Source: Mycobacterium sp. URHD0025
Lineage (GTDB): Bacteria > Actinomycetota > Actinomycetes > Mycobacteriales > Mycobacteriaceae
Assembly (NCBI RefSeq): GCF_000426065.1
Contig: NZ_AUEQ01000001.1
Coordinates: 434,001-498,000, forward strand
Direction: 5' to 3'
DNA: 64,000 nt
Shown here: positions 7,291 to 15,971 of the stretch, piece after piece
Position numbering within the stretch: the first letter of the stretch is position 1
How the letters are laid out: each line of letters opens with the position of its first letter
Position numbers and translations under genes: made by a program
The notes under the pieces: generated by a model
Database searches by the model: none
What the model saw: the letters and a program-made list of their open reading frames with translations, nothing else
What the model was told of the DNA's origin: nothing

Positions 7291-8706
7291 ATGCCCACTC
7301 TGCTGAAGTCGAATCGCATCACCAACTGGGATCCCGAGGACACGTTGGCCTGGGAAGCCGGAAACAAGTACATCGCGCGGCGCAACCTGATCTGGTCGGT
7401 GTTCGCCGAACACGTCGGGTTTTCCGTCTGGTCCATCTGGTCGGTGATGGTCCTGTTCATGCCCGAGGCCGTCTACGGCTTCTCTGCCGGCGACAAGTTC
7501 CTGCTGGGTGCCACCGCCACCCTGGTGGGCGCCTGTCTGCGCATCCCCTACACGCTGGCCACCGCCACCTTCGGCGGCCGCAACTGGACGGTGTTCTCGG
7601 CCTTCGTGCTGCTGATCCCCACGGTCGGCACAATGGCGCTGCTGGCCAATCCGGGCCTGCCGCTGTGGCCCTACCTGATCTGCGCCGCCCTGGCCGGGTT
7701 CGGCGGCGGCAACTTCGCCTCGTCCATGACCAACATCAACGCCTTCTACCCGCAGCGGCTCAAAGGCTGGGCGCTGGGGCTCAATGCGGGTGGCGGCAAC
7801 ATCGGCGTACCGATGATCCAGCTGGTCGGCCTGCTCGTCATCGCCACCGCGGGTAACCGTTCCCCGTACTGGGTGTGCGCCATCTACCTCGTGGCGCTGG
7901 CCGTGGCCGGGATCGGCGCGGCGTTGTACATGGACAACCTCGAACAACACAAGATCGACCTGGGTGCGATGAAATCCATTCTGGCCGAACGTGATACCTG
8001 GGTGATCTCGCTGCTCTACATCGGCACCTTCGGATCGTTCATCGGGTTCTCGTTCGCCTTCGGCCAGGTCCTGCAGATCAACTTCGCCGCCGGCGGGCAG
8101 ACCGCTGCGCAGGCTTCGCTGCATGCGGCGCAGATCGCATTCGTCGGCCCGCTGCTCGGCTCGCTGTCCCGGGTGTACGGCGGCAAGCTGTCCGACCGGA
8201 TCGGCGGCGGACGGGTGACCCTTGCTGTGTTCGGCGGCATGATCCTGGCCGCCGGGATGCTGGTCGCGATCAGCATGTTCGACGACCACACCGCCGCGGC
8301 GGCCAACGGCCTGATGATGGCCGGCTACGTCATCGGATTCGTCGCCCTGTTCCTGCTCAGCGGCCTGGGCAACGGCTCGGTCTACAAGATGATCCCGTCG
8401 ATCTTCGAGGCCCGCAGCCACTCTCTGGACATGAGCGAGGAAGAGCGGCAGCACTGGTCGCGGTCGATGTCCGGGGCACTGATCGGCTTCGCCGGCGCGA
8501 TCGGGGCCTTAGGCGGATTCGGCATCAACATGGCGCTGCGCCAGTCCTACCTGTCGAGCGGATCGGCCACCGCGGCGTTCTGGATCTTCCTGGCGTTTTA
8601 CGTGGTCGCCTCCGCCTGCACCTGGTTCCGCTACGTCCGTCGGCCGGCAGCGCCGGCCGCCACATCGGCCCCGACAGACCGACATGCCTCGGCAATGGTC
8701 GGGTAA
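7291..8706 (+). CDS. narK3: Nitrate/nitrite transporter, NarK family MFS
   Basis: A 471-residue major facilitator protein with 12 predicted helices. It shows the nitrate signatures of the NNP family: GFGGGNFASSMTNINAFYPQRLKGWALGLNAGGGNIG in helix 5 (nitrate signature 1 and the F-P-x-R/K-G loop) and a second glycine-rich GLGNGSVYKMIPSIF stretch in helix 11. The N-terminal motif WDPEDTLAWEAGN is typical of mycobacterial NarK proteins. It should import nitrate or exchange nitrite at the plasma membrane for assimilation by NirBD. Orthologue of Rv0261c by order. The HemD-like regulator starts 34 bp after its stop on the same strand. Confidence 0.9.
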   Translation: MPTLLKSNRITNWDPEDTLAWEAGNKYIARRNLIWSVFAEHVGFSVWSIWSVMVLFMPEAVYGFSAGDKFLLGATATLVGACLRIPYTLATATFGGRNWTVFSAFVLLIPTVGTMALLANPGLPLWPYLICAALAGFGGGNFASSMTNINAFYPQRLKGWALGLNAGGGNIGVPMIQLVGLLVIATAGNRSPYWVCAIYLVALAVAGIGAALYMDNLEQHKIDLGAMKSILAERDTWVISLLYIGTFGSFIGFSFAFGQVLQINFAAGGQTAAQASLHAAQIAFVGPLLGSLSRVYGGKLSDRIGGGRVTLAVFGGMILAAGMLVAISMFDDHTAAAANGLMMAGYVIGFVALFLLSGLGNGSVYKMIPSIFEARSHSLDMSEEERQHWSRSMSGALIGFAGAIGALGGFGINMALRQSYLSSGSATAAFWIFLAFYVVASACTWFRYVRRPAAPAATSAPTDRHASAMVG

Positions 8707-8740
8707 TCATTTGGAAACACGAGATGCCTTCACTGGAACG

Positions 8741-9892
8741 ATGAACGAGCCCAACTGGGCACCGCTCACAGGTTTTCGTGTGGCGGTGACCTCCGCACGA
8801 CGTGCCGACGAGCTGAGCGCGCTGCTGTCCAGGCGGGGCGCGACGGTGACCAGTGCGGCCGCCATCACGATGGTTCCGCTCCCCGACGACGAGGAGCTGC
8901 GGGCCCACACCGCATCGCTGATCGACGTGCCGCCGGACATCGTGGTGGCGACCACGGGAATCGGCTTCCGCGGCTGGTTCGCCGCAGCGGACGGCTGGGG
9001 GCTGGCCTCCGAGCTGACCGACTCCTTGAGCAAGGCCCGCATCGTCTCCCGTGGTCCGAAAGCCACGGGAGCGTTGCGGGCAGCGGGTCTGCCCGAGGAG
9101 TGGTCACCGGACTCGGAATCCTCCCGCGAGGTGCTGCGCTACCTCGTCGAGAAGGACATCGCGGGACAACGCATCGCCGTGCAACTGCACGGGGCCACCG
9201 ACGACTGGGACCCGTTCCCCGAGTTTCTCGATGAACTTCGGGCCGCGGGCGCGGAGGTGGTGCCGATCCGGGTCTATCGCTGGCATCCGGCTCCACGGGA
9301 CGGCGATTTCGATCAGTTGGTCACGGGGATCGCCGAACATCGTTTCGACGCAGTCAGTTTCACATCGGCGATGGCGGTCGCCTCGGTACTGATGCGAGCC
9401 ACCGAGATGGACATCGCCGACCGCGTGTTGGCAGCTCTGCGCACCGATGTCCACGCCATGTGCGTCGGGCCCGTCACCGCGCGGCCCCTGGTGCGACTCG
9501 GGGTGCCGACGTCCGCACCGGAACGGATGCGCTTGGGCGCCTTGGCTCGTCACATCACCGACGAGCTGCCTCTGCTGCAGGCGCGGACCGTCCGGGTCGC
9601 CGGGCACACGCTCGAGATCCGGGGCACGTGTGTCCTGGTCGACGGCGCGGTGAAGTCGCTGTCCCCGGCCGGGATGGCGACCATCCGCGCGCTGGCCCAC
9701 CGGCCGGGTGCCGTGGTGTCGCGGTTCGATCTGCTCAGCGCCCTGCCGGGCTCGGGCACCGACACGCACGCGGTGGAGACCGCTGTGCTGAGGCTTCGTA
9801 CTGCCTTGGGCGACAAGAACATCGTGTCGACGGTCGTCAAGCGGGGGTACCGGCTGGCCGTCGACGAAGCCGAGATGGCCCGAGTGCAATGA
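8741..9892 (+). CDS. nnaR: NnaR-type nitrate/nitrite assimilation regulator (HemD-like plus winged helix)
   Basis: A 383-residue two-part protein. Residues 1-265 are a uroporphyrinogen-III synthase (HemD) fold (GFRVAVTSARRADELSALL, VVATTGIGFRGWF, SFTSAMAVASVL). Residues about 285-375 are an OmpR-type winged helix (LSPAGMATIRALAHRPGAVVSR, VETAVLRLRTALGDKNIVST, VVKRGYRL). The homologue in M. smegmatis, NnaR, is required for expression of nitrate and nitrite assimilation genes together with GlnR. It probably senses a metabolite or tetrapyrrole signal through the HemD domain and activates narK and nirBD. ATG at 8741; the open frame continues upstream into narK. Its stop overlaps the next gene by ATGA. 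Confidence 0.88.
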   Translation: MNEPNWAPLTGFRVAVTSARRADELSALLSRRGATVTSAAAITMVPLPDDEELRAHTASLIDVPPDIVVATTGIGFRGWFAAADGWGLASELTDSLSKARIVSRGPKATGALRAAGLPEEWSPDSESSREVLRYLVEKDIAGQRIAVQLHGATDDWDPFPEFLDELRAAGAEVVPIRVYRWHPAPRDGDFDQLVTGIAEHRFDAVSFTSAMAVASVLMRATEMDIADRVLAALRTDVHAMCVGPVTARPLVRLGVPTSAPERMRLGALARHITDELPLLQARTVRVAGHTLEIRGTCVLVDGAVKSLSPAGMATIRALAHRPGAVVSRFDLLSALPGSGTDTHAVETAVLRLRTALGDKNIVSTVVKRGYRLAVDEAEMARVQ

Positions 9893-10584
9893 GTCTGGTC
9901 CTGGTGGCTCATGGAACCCGCAAGCCCGGCGGCGTCGCGATGATCGGTGATCTCGCCGCGCGGGTGTCGGACATGCTGGGCCGGCCCGTACACGTCTCGT
10001 TTGTGGACGTGGTCGGCCCCACCCCGAGCGAGGTGCTCGCATCGCTGCCGACCGACTGCCCTGCGGTCGTGGTACCGGCGTTCCTGGCCGCCGGCTATCA
10101 CGTCCGGGTCGATGTGCCGGACCACGTTGCGGCCAGTGAGCACCCGGCCGTCACCGTCACGCAACCGCTGGGCCCCTGCCCGGGCACGGTCCGGGTTCTG
10201 GCCGATCGACTCGTCGAATCAGGCTGGCGGCCAGGCGATTCAGTGATTCTCGCGGCGGCCGGAACGTCCGACAGAAGCGCACAATCCGATCTTCGGCGCA
10301 CCGCCGCACTGCTGTCAGCGGTGACCGGCGACCGCGTAGAACTGGCCTTCGCCGCCACCGGCGCGCCGAGTGTGGCCGAAGCCGTCGCCGCGCAGCGCCG
10401 CCGCAGCCATCGCCGCATAGCTGTGGCGTCCTACCTGCTGGCCGACGGGCTTTTCCAGGACCGGCTGCGTGAATCCGGTGCCGATCTCGTGAGCGAACCA
10501 CTCGGCACCCATTCCGGCATGGTCCGGCTGATTGCGAACCGGTTCCGGCGCGCCGGGGTACTGAGCCTGCCTGCCGCGGCGTAG
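9889..10584 (+). CDS. CbiX/SirB-type sirohydrochlorin chelatase family protein
   Basis: A 231-residue protein of the CbiX superfamily. It starts LVLVAHGTRKPGG, with the metal-binding His of the HGT motif, followed by VVVPAFLAAGYHVRVDVP, and a second, degenerate half begins near LAAAGTSDRSA. Such enzymes insert iron or cobalt into sirohydrochlorin. In this place, coupled by ATGA overlap to the nitrate regulator and near nirB (a sirohaem enzyme), the role is most likely sirohaem supply for nitrite reductase. Orthologue of Rv0259c. Its last 270 bp overlap an opposite-strand membrane protein gene. Confidence 0.8.
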   Translation: MSLVLVAHGTRKPGGVAMIGDLAARVSDMLGRPVHVSFVDVVGPTPSEVLASLPTDCPAVVVPAFLAAGYHVRVDVPDHVAASEHPAVTVTQPLGPCPGTVRVLADRLVESGWRPGDSVILAAAGTSDRSAQSDLRRTAALLSAVTGDRVELAFAATGAPSVAEAVAAQRRRSHRRIAVASYLLADGLFQDRLRESGADLVSEPLGTHSGMVRLIANRFRRAGVLSLPAAA

Positions 10585-10926
10585 CTCGATCGACCGGGCG
10601 ACGAGCGGCCCGGCGCATGCGGCGAGTACGAGTACGCCTCCGGCGCCCGCCACCGAGAAGGCGGCCGCTCGGCGGGTAGCGACCATCGCCGAACATTGCT
10701 CGACGTAATCACTGGCCATGAATACCGGTCCGGCAAGCGTGTGCTGGTCCAGGTTGAGCTGGTCCTGTTGGGCGGCAACCGAGTAATCGGGACGCGCTCC
10801 GTTACCGCACGGAATGGGTTGACCGGCGCGATCCACGGCATTCAAGGCCAGGGGCACAAGGGTCGCCCCGAGTGCGCCCAGCACCGCTGCCGCCCCCACC
10901 AAATTCAACACCGAACGCCCAAACAT
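10315..10926 (-). CDS. Two-helix membrane protein of unknown function
   Basis: A 203-residue protein. It has an N-terminal helix (LNLVGAAAVLGALGATLVPL), an external loop of about 50 residues with two Cys (IPCGNG and VEQCSAM) that could pair, a second helix (SVAGAGGVLVLAACAGPLV) and then a long Arg-rich tail. The ATG at 10926 follows AAGGG closely. The N-terminal 115 residues look like a real envelope protein of a mycobacterial type; the tail is antisense to the chelatase gene and may simply be open because of high GC, or may be a lost stop. I do not recognise a function. Confidence 0.5.
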   Translation of the reverse strand: MFGRSVLNLVGAAAVLGALGATLVPLALNAVDRAGQPIPCGNGARPDYSVAAQQDQLNLDQHTLAGPVFMASDYVEQCSAMVATRRAAAFSVAGAGGVLVLAACAGPLVARSIELRRGRQAQYPGAPEPVRNQPDHAGMGAEWFAHEIGTGFTQPVLEKPVGQQVGRHSYAAMAAAALRGDGFGHTRRAGGGEGQFYAVAGHR

Positions 10927-11255
10927 CCCTTGTCAGCCCCTCTGACGACGCTTCATTGAGAGGGAGTCTAAACACACCCAGCGAACTATTCTAGTTAGCC
11001 AGAGCGATGTGCACCACAGCTTTGGAACATCTCCCGACCGTGCAGTTCTGGCAAATTCCGGACAGAAACCGCCTCTGTACTGGTAGTTGCCTGGGTAACC
11101 AGGCTCCGGCCGTTTGCCGACGGATCGCGGTGTCAGATTCGGGTCGAGAACTCAGCTATCGTTATCGCGTTCGACAGACGATTCGGCAGGAGTAGTGGCA
11201 AAGGTGCAGGTGACAACAACGGTGGGCGCAGCCCGTCGAAACGACGCACGCGGCA
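10927..11255. other. 329-bp intergenic region
   Basis: No convincing gene lies here. It holds the divergent promoter area for the membrane protein and the small winged-helix gene. There is a perfect small hairpin, CCTGG-GTAA-CCAGG (11090-11103), and an AGGAG at 11188 followed by a GTG at 11204 that opens a 22-codon frame running into the next gene's start. That frame could be a short leader peptide. Confidence 0.35.
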
Positions 11256-11507
11256 GTGCGACCCGGTGACCGGGTCTCGGCCGAACGTCTGCGTCAGCAC
11301 CTGCTCAACGCACTGGAGCGCACGTCACGGCCGATGACCACTGCCCAGCTACGTGACGACTTGCACGAGCACTACCGTTCACCCGTCGTGATCGAGTCCG
11401 TGTACCGCAACCTGACGGTGCTCGAACGGCGCGGCGACGTGGAGCGCCGCAAGCTCCAGGGGCGCGACGCCCGCTGGAGCCGGGCGACCGATCAGGCGGC
11501 GAGCTGA
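11256..11507 (+). CDS. Small winged-helix protein of unknown function
   Basis: An 83-residue protein that is nearly all one winged-helix domain: RLRQHLLNALERTSRPMTTA, QLRDDLHEHY, VIESVYRNLTVLERRGDVERR and a basic C-terminal strand. The pattern resembles FUR or MarR N-terminal DNA-binding domains without a sensor domain. The GTG at 11256 is the first in-frame start after a stop at 11211 and has only a weak ribosome binding site. It is convergent with nirD and overlaps its 3' end by 16 bp. It could regulate the nitrite reductase genes, but that is only a guess from position. Confidence 0.55.
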   Translation: MRPGDRVSAERLRQHLLNALERTSRPMTTAQLRDDLHEHYRSPVVIESVYRNLTVLERRGDVERRKLQGRDARWSRATDQAAS

Positions 11508-11863
11508 ACGAGCCCGTCCGGCGTGACCCGGGTGCGGTAGACCGGTATCGACACCGCGGGCTCATCGAGGCAAGTGCCGTCGTCGAGCGCGAACGCCTGT
11601 TTCTTGATCGGTGACTGCACGGTCGACCGCCCACCGCGGTCACCCACGATGCCGCGGGACAGAACTGCGGCACCGGAGAACGGGTCGATGTTGCCGACCG
11701 CGTGCAGAGAGCCGTCATCGAGGCGGAAAAGCGCCGCCTGTGAACCGTCGGGCAGTAGCACCGCGACGCCGCGGCACGGCATCAGGAAGTCATACCGGCA
11801 GGCCGTCGTCCACTCTGAAAGAGTCGAACCACAAACGTCTTTGCGATCGTCGAGCACTGTCAT
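11492..11863 (-). CDS. nirD: Nitrite reductase [NAD(P)H] small subunit NirD
   Basis: A 123-residue Rieske-like ferredoxin-fold protein. The ATG at 11863 follows AGGAGG by 6 nt and overlaps the nirB stop by 4 bp. It has CRYDFLMPCRGVAVLLPDGSQAALFRL, VGNIDPFSGAAVLSRG (the NirD variant that has lost the iron-ligand Cys/His pairs of true Rieske proteins) and a C-terminal CLDEPAVSIPVY strand. It is the small subunit of the cytoplasmic enzyme that reduces nitrite to ammonium. Orthologue of Rv0253. Confidence 0.92.
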   Translation of the reverse strand: MTVLDDRKDVCGSTLSEWTTACRYDFLMPCRGVAVLLPDGSQAALFRLDDGSLHAVGNIDPFSGAAVLSRGIVGDRGGRSTVQSPIKKQAFALDDGTCLDEPAVSIPVYRTRVTPDGLVQLAA

Positions 11864-14421
11864 TTCGCCTCCTGGATGATCGAGGGCATACCGAGGCTTG
11901 TCGGCACCTTCCGGCCCGAGCGTTCGGTGAACGTGATGGTGGGATCGTCGATGTCGGGGGCGTTGACGAACGAGACGAACCGCGCCAACTTGTCGGGGTC
12001 GTCGAGCACGCCCTTCCATTCGCACGAGTAGCCGTCGACGTGCCGGGCGACTGCCGCCTCGAACTCCTGGGCCAAACCGAGCGAGTCGTCGCACACCACC
12101 TCGCGCAGGTGCTCCAGGCCGCCATCAAGAGCTTCAAGCCAGGGCGCCGTCCTTTGCAGACGATCAGCGGTGCGGATGTAGAACATGAGGAAGCGGTCGA
12201 TGTAGCGGACCAGCGTCTCGTCGTCGAGATCGCCGGCCAGCAGTTGGGCGTGCTTGGGCGTCATGCCGCCGTTGCCACAGACATAGAGGTTCCAGCCGGT
12301 CTCGGTGGCGATGACACCGACGTCCTTGCCGCGGGCCTCCGCACATTCGCGCGCACAGCCCGAGACGCCCATCTTGAGCTTGTGCGGGGAACGCAGCCCG
12401 CGGTAGCGCAGCTCGAGGTTGATGGCCATCTGTACCGAATCCTGTTGCCCGTAACGGCACCAGTCACTTCCGACGCAGCTCTTGACGGTGCGCAGCGACT
12501 TGCCGTAGGCCTGGCCGGATTCCATGCCGCCCTCGACCAGCCGGCGCCAGATCTCGGGCAACTGATCCACCCGCGCACCGAACATGTCGATGCGCTGACC
12601 ACCGGTGATCTTGGTGTAGAGATCGAAGTCCCTGGCGATCTCGCCGATCAGGATCAGCTGCTCGGGCGTGATGTCACCGCCGGGAACCCTGGGCACCACC
12701 GAGTAGCTGCCGTTCTTCTGGATGTTGGCCAGGAAGTGGTCGTTGGAGTCCTGCAACGAGGCCTGCTCGCCATCCAGGATGTGATCGGAGCTGGTGGACG
12801 CCAGGATCGAGGCGACCGTGGGTTTGCAGATGTCGCAACCTTTTCCGGTGCCGAACTTCTCGATCAGACCGGAGAAGGTGCGGATCTCGGTGGCGCTGAT
12901 GATCTCGAACAGCTCGGCGCGCGACTGGCCGAAGTGCTCGCACAGCGCCTTGGACTGCTCGACGCCCTCGGACTCGAGCAGTTGCTTGAGCAACGGCACG
13001 CAGGACCCGCACGAGGTGCCGGCCAACGTGCACTTCTTCAGCTCTGGCACATCGGTGCAGCCGCCGCAGATCGCTTCCTTGAGATCACCTTTGGTGACGT
13101 TGTTGCATGAGCAGATCTGTGCGATGTCGGGCAGCGCGCTCACACCCAGAGCGGGCGCATCGCCATCGCTGACCGGCGCAATCAATGCCAGCGGGTCGCC
13201 GGGGAGTTCGCTGGCGACCATCGGCCGCAGCACCCCGTAGGCCGATGCGTCGCCGACCAGGATGCCGCCCAGCAGCGTCTTGGCGTCATCGGAGAGCACC
13301 AACTTGGCGTACGTCTGCTTGACCGGGTCGTTGACCACGACCTCCAAGCAGTTGGGCGTAACTCCTTTGGCATCACCGAAACTCGCGACGTCGACGCCGA
13401 GCAGCTTCAGCTTGGTCGACATGTCGGCGCCGGGGAACTCGGCCTCGCCGCCGAGCAGGCGGTCGGCCACCACCTCGGCGGTGGTGTAGCCCGGCGCCAC
13501 CAGGCCATAGCAGCGGCCTTCGATCGCGGCCACCTCACCGACCGCGTAGATATTGGGATCGCTTGTGACACACGATAGTTCAGTGAGTACACCGCCGCGC
13601 TGCGCCATGTCCAGGCCTGCGGCACGGGCCAGCTCGTCGCGCGGGCGCACACCGGCGGCGAAGACGACCAGGCCGGCGTCGATCGTGGTGCCGTCGTTGA
13701 GCGATATCCGCATCGAATCGTCCACGTCGGACTTCCGCAGCGGCTTGTGCCTCTGCACCGGCGCAATACTGTCGGTCCCGACCGCGGTGTGCACCTCGAT
13801 ACCGAGGCCCCGCATCATCCGGTTCAGCAGGGTGCCACCGGCCTCGTCGAGCTGGGCCGACATCAGGTGCGGCGACATCTCCAGGACATGCGTCTTCAGC
13901 CCGAACTGCCGCAGCGCATTGGCGGCTTCCAGGCCGAGCAGTCCGCCACCGATCACCACACCTACAGGCGACTTGGAGTCGCGCGCCGCCTCGGCACTGG
14001 CACGGATCGCGTCGAGATCGTCGAGCGTGCGGTAGACGTGCACGCCCGGCAGGTCGCGCCCCGGCACCGGCGGCACGAACGCGTACGAGCCGGTGGCCAG
14101 CACCAACGCGTCGTAGTCGAAGGTCTCGCCAGTGCTGGTACGCACCGTGCGGGCCTCCCGGTCGATCTCGGCGACCGCACACCCCAGGCGCAGCTCGACC
14201 AGATCATCACCGGCATATTCATTGCCCGGCAGGGCCAGCTGAGCGCGGTCCCAGTGCTCGGTGTAACCGGTCAGGCCGACCCGGTCATAGGCAGCGTCAG
14301 CTTCCTCGGACAGCACGGTGACGCGCCACGCGCCCGCGGCGTCACGCGACCGCAACGCCTCGACGAAGCGGTGGCCCACCATGCCGTGTCCGACGACCAC
14401 GACGTTCTGTGTTGGCGACAT
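11860..14421 (-). CDS. nirB: Nitrite reductase [NAD(P)H] large subunit NirB
   Basis: An 853-residue assimilatory nitrite reductase. Domains in order: an FAD/NAD(P)H pyridine-nucleotide reductase (VVVVGHGMVGHRFVEAL at the start, VVIGGGLLGLEAANAL for the second dinucleotide fold, residues about 1-400); a BFD-like [2Fe-2S] region (ICSCNNVTKGDLKEAICGGC, then GTSCGSCVPLL); and the sirohaem/[4Fe-4S] sulfite-nitrite reductase part (residues about 545-830) with the Cys ligands in SCVGSDWCRYG and VSGCARECAEARG. It catalyses the six-electron reduction of nitrite to ammonium in the cytoplasm, with NirD. Length is normal. It is transcribed towards the narK-nnaR-chelatase group, whose products import nitrate, regulate and probably supply sirohaem. 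Confidence 0.95.
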   Translation of the reverse strand: MSPTQNVVVVGHGMVGHRFVEALRSRDAAGAWRVTVLSEEADAAYDRVGLTGYTEHWDRAQLALPGNEYAGDDLVELRLGCAVAEIDREARTVRTSTGETFDYDALVLATGSYAFVPPVPGRDLPGVHVYRTLDDLDAIRASAEAARDSKSPVGVVIGGGLLGLEAANALRQFGLKTHVLEMSPHLMSAQLDEAGGTLLNRMMRGLGIEVHTAVGTDSIAPVQRHKPLRKSDVDDSMRISLNDGTTIDAGLVVFAAGVRPRDELARAAGLDMAQRGGVLTELSCVTSDPNIYAVGEVAAIEGRCYGLVAPGYTTAEVVADRLLGGEAEFPGADMSTKLKLLGVDVASFGDAKGVTPNCLEVVVNDPVKQTYAKLVLSDDAKTLLGGILVGDASAYGVLRPMVASELPGDPLALIAPVSDGDAPALGVSALPDIAQICSCNNVTKGDLKEAICGGCTDVPELKKCTLAGTSCGSCVPLLKQLLESEGVEQSKALCEHFGQSRAELFEIISATEIRTFSGLIEKFGTGKGCDICKPTVASILASTSSDHILDGEQASLQDSNDHFLANIQKNGSYSVVPRVPGGDITPEQLILIGEIARDFDLYTKITGGQRIDMFGARVDQLPEIWRRLVEGGMESGQAYGKSLRTVKSCVGSDWCRYGQQDSVQMAINLELRYRGLRSPHKLKMGVSGCARECAEARGKDVGVIATETGWNLYVCGNGGMTPKHAQLLAGDLDDETLVRYIDRFLMFYIRTADRLQRTAPWLEALDGGLEHLREVVCDDSLGLAQEFEAAVARHVDGYSCEWKGVLDDPDKLARFVSFVNAPDIDDPTITFTERSGRKVPTSLGMPSIIQEAK

Positions 14422-14519
14422 ACAGCGAGGTTAGGAACCTGAAGTTGCCGAAATGTCGCCCTGTGTGAAGCGCCCGTCACGGTGTGCTCACGGTCTGCGC
14501 GTCGCACATGTGAGATTGC

Positions 14520-14536
14520 CCGGCCGTGAGGGCCGG
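14520..14536 (-). terminator. Hairpin after the MocR gene
   Basis: CCGGCC-GTGAG-GGCCGG forms a perfect 6-bp stem ending at the base before the MocR stop codon complement. It lies between that gene and the start of nirB on the same strand, so it may separate the two transcripts. Confidence 0.35.
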
Positions 14537-15949
14537 CTATCCCGGCTGACGGGCCAGCGCCTGGCCGATGACACGGGCGGCCTCGGCGAATCGCTGCGGA
14601 TCCGGTCCGCAGTAATTGAGCCGAAGATAGGGCCCCGACGGTTCGGCGGGAAACCACTCGTTGCCCGCCGCCACCAGCACCGAGTCGGATTCGCACTCGC
14701 GAACCAGCCGCTGCAGGTTGGTCGCATCGGGCAGCCGCAGCCACAGATGCAGGCCGCCTCGCGGCACGTGCTCCAGCTGTGCACCGGGCGCATGCTCGGC
14801 CAGAGCTGCGATCAACAGGTCGCGGCGGACCCGCAATTGCTGCCGCAGATCGCGCAGATGGCTGCGCCAGGCCGGCTGAGTGACCACATCCAGCGCCGCG
14901 GTCTGCAACAACCCACTGACATACATGGACTCCGCTCCGCGATCGGCCAGGATCCGGTCGCGGGCGGGACCGCGGGCCACCATCGCGGCGACGCGGATCG
15001 ACGGCGACACGCTCTTGGTCAGTGATCTCAGATAGATGATGTGCCCGGCGTCATCGGATGCCACCAGCGGTGTCGGGGTGCTGTCGATGCCGAAATCGTG
15101 TGCCCAGTCGTCCTCGATCAGAAAGGCGCCGTGACTGCGCACCACCTCGAGAATTCGACTCCCGACTTCTGGAACCCATTGGGCACCAGTCGGATTGGCA
15201 TAATTTGGCTGCGCGTAGAACACCCGGGCACCGGTCTCTGCGAAGGCCCGCGAAAGCTCTTCGGGCTCAGGGCCGCGCGGCCCGCTGGGTACCGGTACCA
15301 GCCGCACACCGCACTGGGCCGCGGCCAGGATGGCCCCCCAGTAGCTCGGCGACTCGATCAACATCGGCTGCCCGAACCCGACCAGTGCGCGGAAGATCGA
15401 GCTCAAGCCGCTCTGACTGCCCGGCAGCACGATCACCTCACGCGCCGTCGGCGCCGTCACACCGGCACCGAACGCCTCGGCCAGTTCCTGGGCGAACCAG
15501 CCCTGCAGATCGGGCTGGCCGGCAGCGGGCGCGGGTCTGAGCGCGGCATCCGCGCGGGCGGCCCGCGTGAATGCGGTGCGGACCAACCGCTCGGGGAGGA
15601 GTTCGCGGATGGGATAGCCGGAGTGCAAGGCGATCACGTCGGGAGCGACACTGCGCAGCGGCGTCGACAGGGCAGGGATGCGCGCCTGTGGGGACCGTAG
15701 CGCGGCGGTCTGCCAGCCATAGTCGGGCAGGCGTGCGCTGCGGACAGCGCGCACGAACGTCCCGACCCCCGGCCGGCTCTCCACCAACCCGAGACTGCGC
15801 AACGTCCGCATGGCCTTGGCGACAGTCACCGGACTGACCGAATATTCAGCCACCAGCGCCCGGTTGGACGGCAGCTGCGCGCCTGGTGGCGCGGTGGCGA
15901 TCCACTTGCGAAGACCGGACACGATGCGCTCAGTGCTATCGTTATCCAT
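14537..15949 (-). CDS. MocR-type PLP-dependent transcriptional regulator
   Basis: A 470-residue fusion of a GntR winged helix (residues about 8-75: RIVSGLRKWIATAPPGAQLPSNR, EYSVSPVTVAKAMRTL) and a fold-type I aminotransferase-like domain (residues about 105-465: NPTGAQW, FLIEDDWAHDFG, and RSLTKSVSPSIRVAAM with the PLP-binding Lys). MocR proteins use PLP as an effector and usually control a divergent gene. Here the divergent gene is an EamA exporter whose ATG shares the same CATG as this gene's ATG. A TACTCT box lies 8 nt before the start and is covered by the palindrome at 15960. The PLP-linked ligand is unknown. Confidence 0.85.
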   Translation of the reverse strand: MDNDSTERIVSGLRKWIATAPPGAQLPSNRALVAEYSVSPVTVAKAMRTLRSLGLVESRPGVGTFVRAVRSARLPDYGWQTAALRSPQARIPALSTPLRSVAPDVIALHSGYPIRELLPERLVRTAFTRAARADAALRPAPAAGQPDLQGWFAQELAEAFGAGVTAPTAREVIVLPGSQSGLSSIFRALVGFGQPMLIESPSYWGAILAAAQCGVRLVPVPSGPRGPEPEELSRAFAETGARVFYAQPNYANPTGAQWVPEVGSRILEVVRSHGAFLIEDDWAHDFGIDSTPTPLVASDDAGHIIYLRSLTKSVSPSIRVAAMVARGPARDRILADRGAESMYVSGLLQTAALDVVTQPAWRSHLRDLRQQLRVRRDLLIAALAEHAPGAQLEHVPRGGLHLWLRLPDATNLQRLVRECESDSVLVAAGNEWFPAEPSGPYLRLNYCGPDPQRFAEAARVIGQALARQPG

Positions 15950-15971
15950 GTTGATACAGAGTAGCGCTACT
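15937..15971. promoter_or_regulatory. Overlapping divergent starts with a 12-bp palindrome
   Basis: The ATGs of mocR (minus, 15949) and eamA (plus, 15948) overlap in one CATG. TATCGT (15937-15942) lies 5 nt before the eamA ATG. AGAGTA (15958-15963), read as TACTCT on the minus strand, lies 8 nt before the mocR ATG. The perfect palindrome AGTAGCGCTACT (15960-15971) covers the mocR box. The layout suggests two leaderless transcripts and an operator through which MocR controls both. Confidence 0.45.

Noticed and set aside
11195-11270. Frameshifted N-terminus of the small winged-helix gene
   Set aside because: The upstream GTG frame carries no domain-like sequence and ends just after the GTG at 11256. 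A leader peptide or chance frame is simpler than a frameshift.
11611-13110. A 499-codon plus-strand frame opposite nirB
   Set aside because: It is the complement of the NirB reductase domain and has no protein-like features of its own.
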